A program made the translations under genes and the position numbers. From positions 1-64,000 of the IMG/VR virus record IMGVR_UViG_3300025764_000004: a stretch of 64,000 bases of DNA. One strand, 5' to 3'. Source of the stretch: a virus. The notes under the pieces are model-generated. The model saw only the letters and a list, made by a program, of their open reading frames with translations, was not told the DNA's origin and searched no databases. This document shows, piece after piece, positions 39,652 through 49,357 of this stretch (positions within the stretch are counted from its first letter, which is position 1; each line of letters opens with the position of its first letter).

Positions 39652-40407
39652 TTAATTTTCATAAACTTTTACAGACTTGATAATGAACTCTGTATTTTTA
39701 CTATTCTCTGGATGTGCTGCATTATTCAATAATAAATAATTTGGATATGTTGTAACAAATTCTGGATCTTTAGAAATAAAGTTTGCTGTTTTGATGTCAT
39801 CTACATAAAAGTTGTACCCGTTTGGAAGTAACTCGACGGCAAATTCATGCCAGTCATTATCACATTTGAAAATGTTCTTACCTATGCCAAACTTCCGGTA
39901 TATTAATTCTGCATAACCGTAATGAACTGTATGTCGGACTACATTTTTATTTCCCAGCAACATTACTTCCATAATATCAATCTCAGGAGTAATTTGCCCG
40001 CGAGTGTAACCCGGTTCATTCCGATCCTTTTTCAATAACCATATAGCAGGCCACGAATCACATATTTTTGCCGTGATTACCCAGATACCCATCGGATATA
40101 AAAATTTATCATAACTGTTAATCATACCCGTAGTCCAGTTGGTTGTACGTTTGCCTTGATAGGTTTCTCTTGTAGCAATATCTTTATAGCACACAATTTT
40201 GACACCTTCAGATGTAAGAGAGACAGCATCTTTGGAAAAATACACATCATTGTCATTATAAAATTCACCATCCTTAACATTGAAATTGTCAAGAGTTTTA
40301 AAATCATCTGAAAACACCAACTTGCGTGTACTGAAATCGACTCTTTTACAGTACTTTTTAAACAGCCAAAACCTGACTGAATAAAAAAGGTTTTGAATAA
40401 TTTCCAT
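39652..40407 (-). CDS. GH16 glycoside hydrolase
   Basis: 251-aa beta-jelly-roll enzyme of family GH16 (laminarinase, agarase, beta-glucanase types). The active-site motif EIDIMEV (Glu142, Asp144, Glu147) and aromatic WPAIWLLKK strand are typical. No signal peptide. It follows tail genes and precedes the lysis genes, so it could be a tail-associated depolymerase opening a beta-glucan or agar-like capsule. The substrate is not predictable from the sequence. Confidence 0.87.
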   Translation of the reverse strand: MEIIQNLFYSVRFWLFKKYCKRVDFSTRKLVFSDDFKTLDNFNVKDGEFYNDNDVYFSKDAVSLTSEGVKIVCYKDIATRETYQGKRTTNWTTGMINSYDKFLYPMGIWVITAKICDSWPAIWLLKKDRNEPGYTRGQITPEIDIMEVMLLGNKNVVRHTVHYGYAELIYRKFGIGKNIFKCDNDWHEFAVELLPNGYNFYVDDIKTANFISKDPEFVTTYPNYLLLNNAAHPENSKNTEFIIKSVKVYEN

Positions 40408-40411
40408 CTTG

Positions 40412-41131
40412 TTAAGGAATTAATGATGTAGTTAAAAATGACGGTATCTGTGATGCACCGTTGATTGAATGTGATGCCATGTTTATTAATGTTAGATTGT
40501 AAGGGGAATGAATGTCAATATTATAAATTGATCCATCTGGTTGTGCTATAAATATTTGATCGTTGTATTGATATATTCCGTATGGCGAAGGACATTGTGC
40601 TGTAATATCAATATCAAGTTCCAAAGCACCGTCTGGATAACTGAATTGACTTATCCAACTTTGTGTGTAATCATCTTTCGTAAATGTTACAATAACTTTG
40701 TTGTTTGTAGTTAATATTATATCCCCGGCAATATGTCTTCCTGCCATTCCAGAACTAAAAGTTGCGGATATGGTTGCCAAAATTGTGGTTATGTCGTATT
40801 CAAGATAAGCCCCGCTAATAATTTTAGTGTCATTTTTTGCACCTAACCCAGCCGTAGGATAAACACCAGTTATTGATCTATTAAAAACAGCAGTAAATGG
40901 GTTGAATGTAATATTCCACTCACCTATACCTCCAGATGTATATAACCATAATTTATTGGCTGTGTGAGCAATATCAGAACTCAACCCAGTTATGCCTGGA
41001 ATTGATAAAAGTGTGGATATGTTAGTATCGTGATCATACAAATACACTTTGGCCGGATTTGAAGCATCGACAAGCAAAATACTTGATGCAGAAAGCATTG
41101 TCTGTTTTTTTGGTATAAATAGTATTTTCAT
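40412..41131 (-). CDS. beta-propeller-like tail protein, 239 aa
   Basis: Contains repeating strand patterns (KVYLYDHDTNISTLLSIPGI, IWLYTSGGIGEWN-like segments) suggesting a partial beta-propeller. Likely a tail tip or receptor-binding accessory. Overlaps the next gene (ATGA) in a tail gene string. Confidence 0.5.
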   Translation of the reverse strand: MKILFIPKKQTMLSASSILLVDASNPAKVYLYDHDTNISTLLSIPGITGLSSDIAHTANKLWLYTSGGIGEWNITFNPFTAVFNRSITGVYPTAGLGAKNDTKIISGAYLEYDITTILATISATFSSGMAGRHIAGDIILTTNNKVIVTFTKDDYTQSWISQFSYPDGALELDIDITAQCPSPYGIYQYNDQIFIAQPDGSIYNIDIHSPYNLTLINMASHSINGASQIPSFLTTSLIP

Positions 41132-42099
41132 GTCCGTTGTATTCTTAATTTACCTCTAATCAATGTTGGTGCACCTGAAGAACCCGTAGTCACACAAAGC
41201 CAAACACGGTCGTCGGCAACTACCGTATTGGCTCCCGTGGCTGTATTTGTTGTATTGGTTGTGTCAACTGTTACTGATGAAACAGAAGTCAAGGCAGTTG
41301 AACCAATCTTGATAGCTACTCCCGTTAATGTGCCCGTATCAGTTTCTAATATTGCTGAAATAATAGTATAAGGGAATGTTGCTTTTGGGTCAAGCAGATA
41401 GTCTTTTGCCGTTCCTGCAACCACGTCCTGATAATCAAAAGTTATGTCTTCTGTCCAGTCGCCAATAGCTAGGCCAGCACTACCACCGCGCCACAACCCT
41501 GCAAAATCAGAAGCAATAGGTGTATCTATCTTTGTAGGGGATTTCAAAATAGCCATAAAAGCTAAATCCTCGTCATTAGTCGTTGTGAAATCTGTTCCTG
41601 TGTCGTCTGAGGCATAGGCGATGTAAATGTAAGGGGCTTGTTTTACTTCAATGTATTGTATGAAATTAGGCTCTCTATTTACTGCATTTCCACTATACTG
41701 CATGGTTCCTGTCAACAATATACAACCAAGTGTGGCAGGCGATATGGTAATTTCATCCCATTGTGATAAAAAGTCACCTAATACATATTCATCTACCCCA
41801 ACAAACAAAACAGCATCTACATCAAATTCAGACAACTGTTCATATATGGTTAAATTATCAGGACATTTATATGCAAATGGAATAAGATCAATAAAATTTA
41901 AAAAAATAGCAAAAGGCACATGATAAGTAATAAGAGCATCACTTGCAGGAATGTTATTTATTATTGTAGTATTTTTTATTACATTTGTAGCATTGTCAAC
42001 ATTAGAGATAGTACTCCCTCTTTGATAGTTATATGAAGATACAATATTCCCTTTTGGATCCTTCTTACCTTTATATTGCCTAGTTACTGTTACATTCAT
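41128..42099 (-). CDS. tail-tip protein, 323 aa
   Basis: Thr/Asn-rich, beta-rich 323-aa protein with no known motif. The composition resembles phage tail and appendage proteins. Located between the lectin-type tail protein and the beta-propeller-like protein. Confidence 0.55.
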   Translation of the reverse strand: MNVTVTRQYKGKKDPKGNIVSSYNYQRGSTISNVDNATNVIKNTTIINNIPASDALITYHVPFAIFLNFIDLIPFAYKCPDNLTIYEQLSEFDVDAVLFVGVDEYVLGDFLSQWDEITISPATLGCILLTGTMQYSGNAVNREPNFIQYIEVKQAPYIYIAYASDDTGTDFTTTNDEDLAFMAILKSPTKIDTPIASDFAGLWRGGSAGLAIGDWTEDITFDYQDVVAGTAKDYLLDPKATFPYTIISAILETDTGTLTGVAIKIGSTALTSVSSVTVDTTNTTNTATGANTVVADDRVWLCVTTGSSGAPTLIRGKLRIQRT

Positions 42100-42103
42100 T
42101 TTA

Positions 42104-42445
42104 TTAACTTTCTACTAAGGTGATATCTGTTACATTATCATATTCACTCAATTTAACTGTATATAAATCATTACAAACGTCCCAACTATACCCAACTGAA
42201 TAAAAAGGTTTATCTGACTGTTTGTCATTTGTAAACATGGCAAACGGTTTTAATGGTATTATACGTTTCACATCTGCCACAAGCTGTTGCCTTGTTTGAT
42301 TATATAATTGGAACTTCTGTTTCATCAAATGATCTACAATAGGGATGTAATCTCCTACTCCATCTTCTTCCTCTTTAGTGACTTCCCCGCCTGTAATAGC
42401 TGAGTTAAGTCTTATGCTTGTCGCCGTTGTTGTTGTTACTATCAT
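42104..42445 (-). CDS. hypothetical virion protein, 113 aa
   Basis: Small protein with a Thr-rich start (MIVTTTTATSIRLNS) and an acidic middle. Probably a structural tail component by location; no family recognised. Confidence 0.5.
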   Translation of the reverse strand: MIVTTTTATSIRLNSAITGGEVTKEEEDGVGDYIPIVDHLMKQKFQLYNQTRQQLVADVKRIIPLKPFAMFTNDKQSDKPFYSVGYSWDVCNDLYTVKLSEYDNVTDITLVES

Positions 42446-42457
42446 AGTTCCTAAAGT

Positions 42458-44917
42458 TTAAAAGTATCTACAAGCCCGAACACTCATATAGTTATTTATT
42501 CCCCAACGATCCACAAATTTACGATCTGTTGTCATGTCTGTTCTCCAATCAACAACCACCTCATGTTGAAAATTTACAGCCCAAGCCGTACCTACAACAT
42601 ATTCGGAAGAGGACCAGTACCAAAATTCACCTAAATCACGGAAATACAACACATATTTGTTATCATGAAAACTAGCTAATTCATCCCTACTAGGTAAAAA
42701 CCAATCGTGGTATTCTGTGTTTTCATTTGTAGGATCATTTAAAGCCATGATTGCACTTATGGCAAATTGGTTTTGATAGGTATTTGCAATCATAAGGGCT
42801 GTATTAGCTGCACCATCCCCAATGCCTTCCCCTCTACCTGTTGTACCTATTGGTGAACCTCCTGTTTTCCTGCCCCAAACAACTCCGGCCATTTCATCTC
42901 TATCTCGTACTATAATACCATGTATTTCACCAGAAACATACCCATCATCCCCTGATTCAAATATATACCCGATAAGACCTCCTTGCCAGTATGTTCCTAC
43001 TGTTAAATCAATTGTAGTTAAGGTTTTTACATCTCCATACACGGTTGTTCCTAAAGCATCCGTTGCATAAGCCCGATAATAATAAGAAGTTCCTTTTGTT
43101 AAATTTATCATTTGACTTGTAAACACACCATAGCCTGTGCCGTCTTCTGTGTATGAATCTGACAAAGTTGGTGTAGAAGAACTAGGACTCCAACAAATCC
43201 CCTTTGCAACTATTTCAGTTGCTCCTCCTGTTGTTCCCCAGCGTTCTGTTCTTTTTTGCATAACAGAACCCCGTAAAATGGCATTTTTATAATCTAATGT
43301 TTCTACATCATATAAGTCTAAACTAATATCAAGTTTATCCAAATATTTTGTATTTGTTACACCAGTTATTACATTTGGTTGATCTGTTCCTGTTACAGTA
43401 ACTACTATATCTCCAAACCAAGCATCATTAAAATGATCACCAACACCAATAGCATATCCTGTTTCATGGCCTATAAACAACACAAAAGACTGGTCGCCAA
43501 ATAAACCTTCTTTTACATCAGCTGTTCTCATATCTATCAAAACACCTATTGGTATGTCTATACTAACTTCGACTGATTTTGTAGCTTTGTCAAATGAAGA
43601 TCCGCTTATTTTAGTTGACTGATATCTTACACCGCTTATTGAACAATCATTAAGACTTGTAACATCTGTTCCTTGTTGTATGAAATCTTCATTTGGTAAT
43701 ACTTGTAAATACCATGTAAAATAAACATCAATGTCTTTTAAACCTGTGTACCCCGCACCACCATAACAGCATTTGAATTTAATATTTATCTGATCTTCTG
43801 CCGATATTATTGTTGTTTTAAATGAAAAATATAAACCACATTCAATAGGAACTTCTGCTCCGGTTTCTCTATTCCTGTGTATTGAATTTACAATATCACT
43901 TTTAGGCTTTCCTGCACTTATCCATGTTATAAAACTTGTTTGCAGAAACAGTATGTCCCTAAAATTAGGTACAGGAAATGTTGTGCCAGTATAATGTGAC
44001 ATTTCTAATGCACCATTAATTAAATTTAAAAACCTTTGATCATTTAACGTTATCTTAACAGTATTCATCCCCGGTTCAGCCCTCAACGTTTGTGTGCGTT
44101 CAGTAAATGCCGAATCATTAAGGTCTTCTACTGTGAATGTTTTATTTATAACTGTGCCTGCATCACTGGGGGTATATGTTGTGGCTGAATTGTACTCCAC
44201 ATAATCAATAGATTCGTTCCAAAGATCTTCATACCGTTCAATATACCAATAGCCTTGCCACCAATATATGTAACAGTTAAAAGTTTTCAGTATGCTGGTA
44301 AGTATTTCTAAACTTGTATTACGTTCAACATTGTCTGTCCAAAAGACTTCCGTAAAAAAGCCGTTCATGTTAAACAATGTCTGGTCAGCATCAGGTGTAT
44401 CCCCTTCAGCATGGATTACACAATTAACACGTATGTTGAACGTACTACCTGTTGAAAGTAGTATTTCATTTATAACGTTTATGAATGTACGGTTTTGTAA
44501 CGTGTCTATGCTTACAGGATGAATATTGTCAAGTTTCATCAAAAAATTACTTGCAACAAAATTAATGATTTGTCGGTGCAAATATTTCTGTGAAACAGGT
44601 TCACAATTCAAATACCCCTCAAAAGCTGTATAAGCAATAGGTGAGGAAAGTACAACCCTGATTTTATATTCGCGTTCCTCTGCCATCATTAAAGGCAGTA
44701 GTTCAAAGTAATCGGTTTTTTCATTAACCAATGAAAATTCACATTGCAAAGGTATAATAGGGTTTTCCCAACTGTCAAATTTATAGGAGATCTTCAAACT
44801 ATCCTTTATCATCTTCAGTTTAGAAGCTGATCCTGAATAATCTAATTTGTCAATGTATAGTGTACCTTTAACACCTAATGATTGAAACCCTAAATAATAT
44901 ATATTACCGTATGCCAT
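42458..44917 (-). CDS. tail/baseplate protein with C-lectin domain
   Basis: 819 aa, directly downstream of the tape measure gene as distal-tail or tip proteins are. The N-terminal 550 residues are beta-rich. A fibronectin-III-like segment lies at about 570-640 (YYYRAYATDALG). The C-terminus has the DUF1566/fibrobacter-major-domain signature: DWFLPSRDELASF, FWYWSSSEY, AWAVNF and ending VRACRY. This C-type-lectin-like fold mediates receptor or glycan binding. No reverse transcriptase is in the window, so diversity generation cannot be claimed. Confidence 0.72.
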   Translation of the reverse strand: MAYGNIYYLGFQSLGVKGTLYIDKLDYSGSASKLKMIKDSLKISYKFDSWENPIIPLQCEFSLVNEKTDYFELLPLMMAEEREYKIRVVLSSPIAYTAFEGYLNCEPVSQKYLHRQIINFVASNFLMKLDNIHPVSIDTLQNRTFINVINEILLSTGSTFNIRVNCVIHAEGDTPDADQTLFNMNGFFTEVFWTDNVERNTSLEILTSILKTFNCYIYWWQGYWYIERYEDLWNESIDYVEYNSATTYTPSDAGTVINKTFTVEDLNDSAFTERTQTLRAEPGMNTVKITLNDQRFLNLINGALEMSHYTGTTFPVPNFRDILFLQTSFITWISAGKPKSDIVNSIHRNRETGAEVPIECGLYFSFKTTIISAEDQINIKFKCCYGGAGYTGLKDIDVYFTWYLQVLPNEDFIQQGTDVTSLNDCSISGVRYQSTKISGSSFDKATKSVEVSIDIPIGVLIDMRTADVKEGLFGDQSFVLFIGHETGYAIGVGDHFNDAWFGDIVVTVTGTDQPNVITGVTNTKYLDKLDISLDLYDVETLDYKNAILRGSVMQKRTERWGTTGGATEIVAKGICWSPSSSTPTLSDSYTEDGTGYGVFTSQMINLTKGTSYYYRAYATDALGTTVYGDVKTLTTIDLTVGTYWQGGLIGYIFESGDDGYVSGEIHGIIVRDRDEMAGVVWGRKTGGSPIGTTGRGEGIGDGAANTALMIANTYQNQFAISAIMALNDPTNENTEYHDWFLPSRDELASFHDNKYVLYFRDLGEFWYWSSSEYVVGTAWAVNFQHEVVVDWRTDMTTDRKFVDRWGINNYMSVRACRYF

Positions 44918-44920
44918 AAT

Positions 44921-47900
44921 TTAATATGATTGTTGTAATTTGCCCATGCTTTGTAATATACCTACTAACTCACGTCCTTCTATGCGGAATTTCACTGTTG
45001 TCGTGCCGGATGTATTACTAAGCATACTAAAGGACTTCCCAGCCGGGATCACCGTTTCTCCAGAGGATAATAAAGCTGGATAAGTATCATTTGGGTAACC
45101 ACCTGGAACAACTCCTCCTTTTGCCAATAACAAAGGTAAGACAGTTGTAACTATTGGAATAATTGAAGCAAGCCAATCACCACTACCTCCGCTGCTGGAT
45201 GATTTTTTACCATTTCCACTAACAGCATTTGTGATATCTCCAATATCTTTGATTATTGCTAAAACTTGTGTTATTCCTGTAATGATTTCACTAATTATAG
45301 AAAATACTCTTTGAAAAGAATCCCCCATATATTTTCCAATTGTATTACCTAATCTGCCTATGTCATTAAGTAAATTCCTCCATGCTCGCAATTCTCTTGT
45401 ATTAACTTTTGTTATTTCTTCTATCTGAGACAAACTGGCTATTAATTTTGTATGAGCATCAATCCATTTAGGGGAATTTTCTTCTGTTTGATTCATTACC
45501 TGTAAATACCCATCTGCCGCAGTTTTCAATGCACTTGTTTTTTCCTCAGTTCCTTTAAAAGAATCTCCTACATACTTCTGTTTTAAGGCTATAAATGTAA
45601 GAGTATTTGTAAGTTCTTTTCCTATTGCATCAATATCATCAAAACCCTTTTTATAAATGCCATTTAAACCTATTTGTTTATTTAAATCACCTGAATTAAT
45701 TAATTTATTCAACTCCTCTTGATCTTTTTTAATTTCATCAGCTGTTTTGAATGTTTGAAAAGCAGTTCTTCCTTCCGTAATCATATTATTATTAAACCAA
45801 GAAGATGTTACATTTTGAGCTTTTCCTGGAAGTGGTTTAATTGGGGTGGTATCAAATTGAGCTTTAGTCATATTTATTAATTCTTCTTGTGTCTTTTTAA
45901 TCTTCTCTAAAGCAACCCATTCTTTCATTAATTGATCAAGACGTTTCCCAGAAGCAGTCTGAGCAAGTTCCATCAACTCCTTCATACGATCTTTCTCTTT
46001 TTCAGGTAAATAAGATTCAGGAGTAGTTATTTCTGTATTATTTTTAAGAACATGACCAAGAGCTTCCTCACCTTTTATTCTTAATTTTGTAGTGTCAATA
46101 AGATTTTCTAAAAAAGACTTTTGTTTACTATATTGTATTTCTGCATTATTGGCATTAGTCATTTGATAATAGCCTACAGATTTAAGATCATCAAAATATG
46201 CCCCAAATGGAGACACACCTAATGCTCGCATAATACCTTGACTATTAACAGACTGTCCAAAAGTCATTTTTTTGTCCGCTCCTGACATAACATCAGAAAG
46301 ACGTTTCTTTTCTACATCAACAAGTAAATCACTGGCAGCTTGTAATGTAGCTTTTTCTTTTAATTTTGATATATACTCATTTATTGCTGTTGTTGCTCTT
46401 CCTGTCTTAATAGCTTCCTCATCTATACCTCCAAGGTATGCAGGTAAAATCCCATTGATTTCTGCAATAGCACTTGCCTTCATTTCTTTTGAGGCATACT
46501 CACTTTTAGCAAGTCTCAATAACGACTCTAAACGAACACTTTCTTGAACTACAGATTGTTGTGCAATTGTGTTTAAGTCATTTAATGTTCTTTGGGCTAC
46601 CGATAACTGATTTGCTGCCTGAGCTGCCTGAATAAAATAAGTAGCTAATAAAGCAACACCTACGGCTGCAGCCATCCAAGGATTAGCCATAATTGCCAAT
46701 GTAACGGTCCTTATAGCTCCTCCTACCCAAACTAAGGCTACATATAATCCTGAAAATATCTTTATATAAGCTGCCACAGCAAGTCCAACAGGACCTAAAA
46801 TAGCTAAAAATCCTCCTAATTCTATAATCATTGTTTGTACGGAAGGAGACAGCCTACTAAACCATGAAGCAAGTGAATTTAATGTTTCACTAAGTGATTT
46901 TAATATTGGTATTAAAGACCTCTGTATAGCCGCTCCTAAAGCAAGTAAATTATTTTGAAATGATATTTTTACCAATTTTAATTGCTGTTCCGTTGTCAAT
47001 GACATTACTGCAAAGGCGTCATTCATTGCACCTATACTGTTTGTAACCCTATTTTGAATACCAATATTGTTTTCTAAATTTTTCCCCATTAAGGACAATA
47101 CACCAGTCAATGCTCTAACATTTGGGAATACCTTTGCTACAATATCTTCTCCAAATCGTTTTGTCATTGTATCAACCTTCATTAAAGCACCTAATAATCC
47201 ATCCTCTCGGAGGGTTTTACGAAGTCCTTCAATAGTATAACTAGTATCCCCCATTTTTACAGCCATAGCAGCCAATGCTTCTCGTGCCTCATGTGTAGGC
47301 TTCAACATACTAGCTAATATCTGCCTTAAACTTGTTGCAGCCATAGAAGCATTGAATCCTGTACGTGTCATGGCTGCCAATGCTCCTCCTATTTGCTCGA
47401 ATGGAACACCCATTGCTGATGCAACTGGCAAAACCATACCAAATGCTGAAGCAAGTGTTTCAGCAGCGACCTTACCTTCTCGTACAGAAGCAACTAAAAT
47501 ATCTGTCGCTCTAGCGGCTGTTATATTTGCCTTACCATAATTGTTTAAAGCATAACCTACCAAGCGTGCAATAACATCAGTCTCTCCTAAACCAGAAGCA
47601 GCAGCTTTGGCTGAATATTCAACAACATCTAAAGCTTCTTTGCCTCTGATACCTGACGAAGCTACATAGTATAAAGCATCCGCAAGTTCTTTAGAAGATC
47701 TGGCTGTCACATTACTAATTCTAGCAATACCTACTTTCCAAGCATCCACTTGACTTTGAGAAACTCCGGCCAATGCTACAATCTTTTGAGAAGCATATTC
47801 AAAATCAGCAGCCATTTTCACAGCACCTCCTCCTATGAGTAATAAAGGCATGGTTAGATAACGACTGGCAGCACTACCAAATCTTTGAAATTGATTAGAC

Positions 47901-48034
47901 GTTCTTTCTAATGAAGCAGAAATAGATTGCATACTTGTTTCGGCCTTTGTCTGAAAGCTTTTTAATCCATCTTCCCCTTGCTTCAATCCAGAAGCATCGA
48001 CACCTAACGTTACCCAAAGTTCCCCTATATTCAT
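44921..48034 (-). CDS. tail tape measure protein
   Basis: 1037 aa. The N-terminal region matches phage_TMP (TIGR01760) patterns: FEYASQKIVALAG, then ATDILVASVREGK and MAATSLRQILASMLKP. A hydrophobic segment (about 415-485) follows. The C-terminal part is helical, and a Gly/Ser-rich segment lies near 970. Length predicts a siphovirus tail of moderate length. It is transcribed after the tail chaperones, as expected. Confidence 0.92.
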   Translation of the reverse strand: MNIGELWVTLGVDASGLKQGEDGLKSFQTKAETSMQSISASLERTSNQFQRFGSAASRYLTMPLLLIGGGAVKMAADFEYASQKIVALAGVSQSQVDAWKVGIARISNVTARSSKELADALYYVASSGIRGKEALDVVEYSAKAAASGLGETDVIARLVGYALNNYGKANITAARATDILVASVREGKVAAETLASAFGMVLPVASAMGVPFEQIGGALAAMTRTGFNASMAATSLRQILASMLKPTHEAREALAAMAVKMGDTSYTIEGLRKTLREDGLLGALMKVDTMTKRFGEDIVAKVFPNVRALTGVLSLMGKNLENNIGIQNRVTNSIGAMNDAFAVMSLTTEQQLKLVKISFQNNLLALGAAIQRSLIPILKSLSETLNSLASWFSRLSPSVQTMIIELGGFLAILGPVGLAVAAYIKIFSGLYVALVWVGGAIRTVTLAIMANPWMAAAVGVALLATYFIQAAQAANQLSVAQRTLNDLNTIAQQSVVQESVRLESLLRLAKSEYASKEMKASAIAEINGILPAYLGGIDEEAIKTGRATTAINEYISKLKEKATLQAASDLLVDVEKKRLSDVMSGADKKMTFGQSVNSQGIMRALGVSPFGAYFDDLKSVGYYQMTNANNAEIQYSKQKSFLENLIDTTKLRIKGEEALGHVLKNNTEITTPESYLPEKEKDRMKELMELAQTASGKRLDQLMKEWVALEKIKKTQEELINMTKAQFDTTPIKPLPGKAQNVTSSWFNNNMITEGRTAFQTFKTADEIKKDQEELNKLINSGDLNKQIGLNGIYKKGFDDIDAIGKELTNTLTFIALKQKYVGDSFKGTEEKTSALKTAADGYLQVMNQTEENSPKWIDAHTKLIASLSQIEEITKVNTRELRAWRNLLNDIGRLGNTIGKYMGDSFQRVFSIISEIITGITQVLAIIKDIGDITNAVSGNGKKSSSSGGSGDWLASIIPIVTTVLPLLLAKGGVVPGGYPNDTYPALLSSGETVIPAGKSFSMLSNTSGTTTVKFRIEGRELVGILQSMGKLQQSY

Positions 48035-48458
48035 TTCTTTTGTAGTTTTAATGGAGGACTGATTCTTGCTTTGTTACCACTCAATTGTTTGTTATGTATT
48101 TCTGCAAATGTTGATAATAATTGTTCCATCTCATCTGCTGATTGCTTTTCTATTACTTTATTCTTCCTTGCTTCTCGATCCCAAACAGGCATAAAGTCTG
48201 CTGGTGTTGATAAATCCGATTCTTGTATTTCTGGCTTTTGGGGATCATGATAAATAGATTTCACAAAATTACTAATCAAACTTGCTAAATGTGCTTCTCT
48301 AAAATCATCCCTCCAAGTGCCTATCGGGTCTAATCTATCGTACGCTTCCCATTCACTTAATTGAGTAGAGGTTAACTGATCCAGCAATTGATCTGGATGT
48401 GCAAACCCTAATTCTCTACAGAGTCTGAATTGGAACTGCCGTCCTGGACGGCTTCGGA
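48031..48458 (-). CDS. tail assembly chaperone, -1 frame extension (gpT-like)
   Basis: Reading frame joined to the 48408-48836 gene by -1 frameshifting. The region from 48458 is open and encodes a FQFRLCRELGFAHP-containing linker, then TQLSEWEAYDRLDPIG, the DUF4035 tail-chaperone signature. An isolated ORF could start at a TTG at 48385, which is unlikely. The fusion product would be about 268 aa. In lambda-like phages gpG and gpG-T control tape-measure assembly; this pair fits. Confidence 0.85.
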
Positions 48459-48836
48459 GTTTTTTACTAAAGCCTCCTTATCCTCTTCAGTGATATTATT
48501 CAACTTTTGTGCAACATTGACAATCTTCTCCAACCGCTTTGCAGACATGTGTTGAGAAAGAATTGGGTAGTCCTCTGGTTTGAGTAAAGCTACTCCTTTG
48601 TCATCGCATACAGTAACAACTGCTAACTTTGCACGAAAGTCTTCAACAGAACGATCATACCCTGTTATTGCACCTAATTCATTTTTAGTTTCTTTAAGAA
48701 GAGATTGTTCAAATAAATCCCTTTCTCGTCCTGTCATTTGACGGACAAATACATACTCATCTTTACCAAGATCAACTCTTTTGACCTCTAGATTTTCTTT
48801 TTTCAATAATGAGTTTCGATTTAATAAAATAGACAT
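48408..48836 (-). CDS. tail assembly chaperone (gpG-like)
   Basis: 142-aa acidic-to-neutral helical protein between the tail tube and tape-measure genes, the place of the gpG-type chaperone. It contains the slippery heptamer A AAA AAC (residues Val124-Lys125-Asn126) from which the gpG-T-type fusion is made. Its own stop is at 48408-48410. Only a fraction of ribosomes is expected to shift. Confidence 0.82.
   Translation of the reverse strand: MSILLNRNSLLKKENLEVKRVDLGKDEYVFVRQMTGRERDLFEQSLLKETKNELGAITGYDRSVEDFRAKLAVVTVCDDKGVALLKPEDYPILSQHMSAKRLEKIVNVAQKLNNITEEDKEALVKNSEAVQDGSSNSDSVEN
48459..48465 (-). promoter_or_regulatory. programmed -1 frameshift slippery site
   Basis: A AAA AAC read on the - strand, in the correct frame (first A is a third codon position; AAA and AAC are codons 125 and 126). 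The -1 frame stays open until 48031. A downstream hairpin has not been resolved by eye. Confidence 0.85.
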
Positions 48837-48877
48837 GATGAATGATTTTAAATGATTAGTATTACTTTGTAAAAAAT

Positions 48878-48890
48878 GACATGATTAGTC
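48878..48890 (-). terminator. attenuator-like element after tail tube gene
   Basis: 13-mer GACATGATTAGTC (on +), identical to 55608-55620. On the - strand it gives GAC-TAATCAT-GTC followed by a T-run; AAAAA/TTTTTT can extend the stem around one mismatch. It is the second copy of an element found after the two most highly expressed virion genes. Weak terminator or processing site. Confidence 0.45.
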
Positions 48891-48899
48891 CTTTTTAAA

Positions 48900-49346
48900 T
48901 TAAAAATTAGACGATGGTGAACCACTATCTTCGCCGGTATGTTTTAAGACCTCACCTGTAACCTGAATGGTCACATCGAGTGTCACGGCATTTTTTGCAT
49001 CAATCGTAAGAGGAAGCTCAGTTACAAATCCTTCAAATTCGAATGAGGTATGCATAGCATTCCCCAATACAACTTGATAGTATTGATTTTCATAAGCTTC
49101 AAAATCAGCTTTGAGTGCATCGTATCCATCACTGGTAAAGTTCATAGTCAGAGAAATTGTCCCTGCCTCCTTAAACCCGGCGATGAATTCTTTGTACCCT
49201 CCAGTGCTATCCATAGAGGTGACTTCAATAATCTCCTTTTTGAACCCTGGTCCTTTGATGGAAGTTATTTCTGCAATGGCAACCCAATCTGAGTCATCCC
49301 ATTTATAGAACTTCGTTCCTACACCACTAAATGCCTTACTTGCCAT
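48900..49346 (-). CDS. major tail tube protein
   Basis: 148 aa; pattern IKGPGFKKEIIEVTSMDSTGG and FTSDGYDALKADFEA, typical of the lambda gpV/SPP1-like tail tube families. The gene has an AGGAG sequence 7-8 nt before its ATG, unusual in this window and fitting high expression. It is followed by the 13-mer terminator-like element. Confidence 0.85.
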   Translation of the reverse strand: MASKAFSGVGTKFYKWDDSDWVAIAEITSIKGPGFKKEIIEVTSMDSTGGYKEFIAGFKEAGTISLTMNFTSDGYDALKADFEAYENQYYQVVLGNAMHTSFEFEGFVTELPLTIDAKNAVTLDVTIQVTGEVLKHTGEDSGSPSSNF

Positions 49347-49357
49347 AAAAATTTCTC

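Noticed and set aside
42458-44917. Diversity-generating retroelement.
   Set aside because: The C-lectin domain is present, but no reverse transcriptase or template repeat is in the window, so it cannot be claimed.
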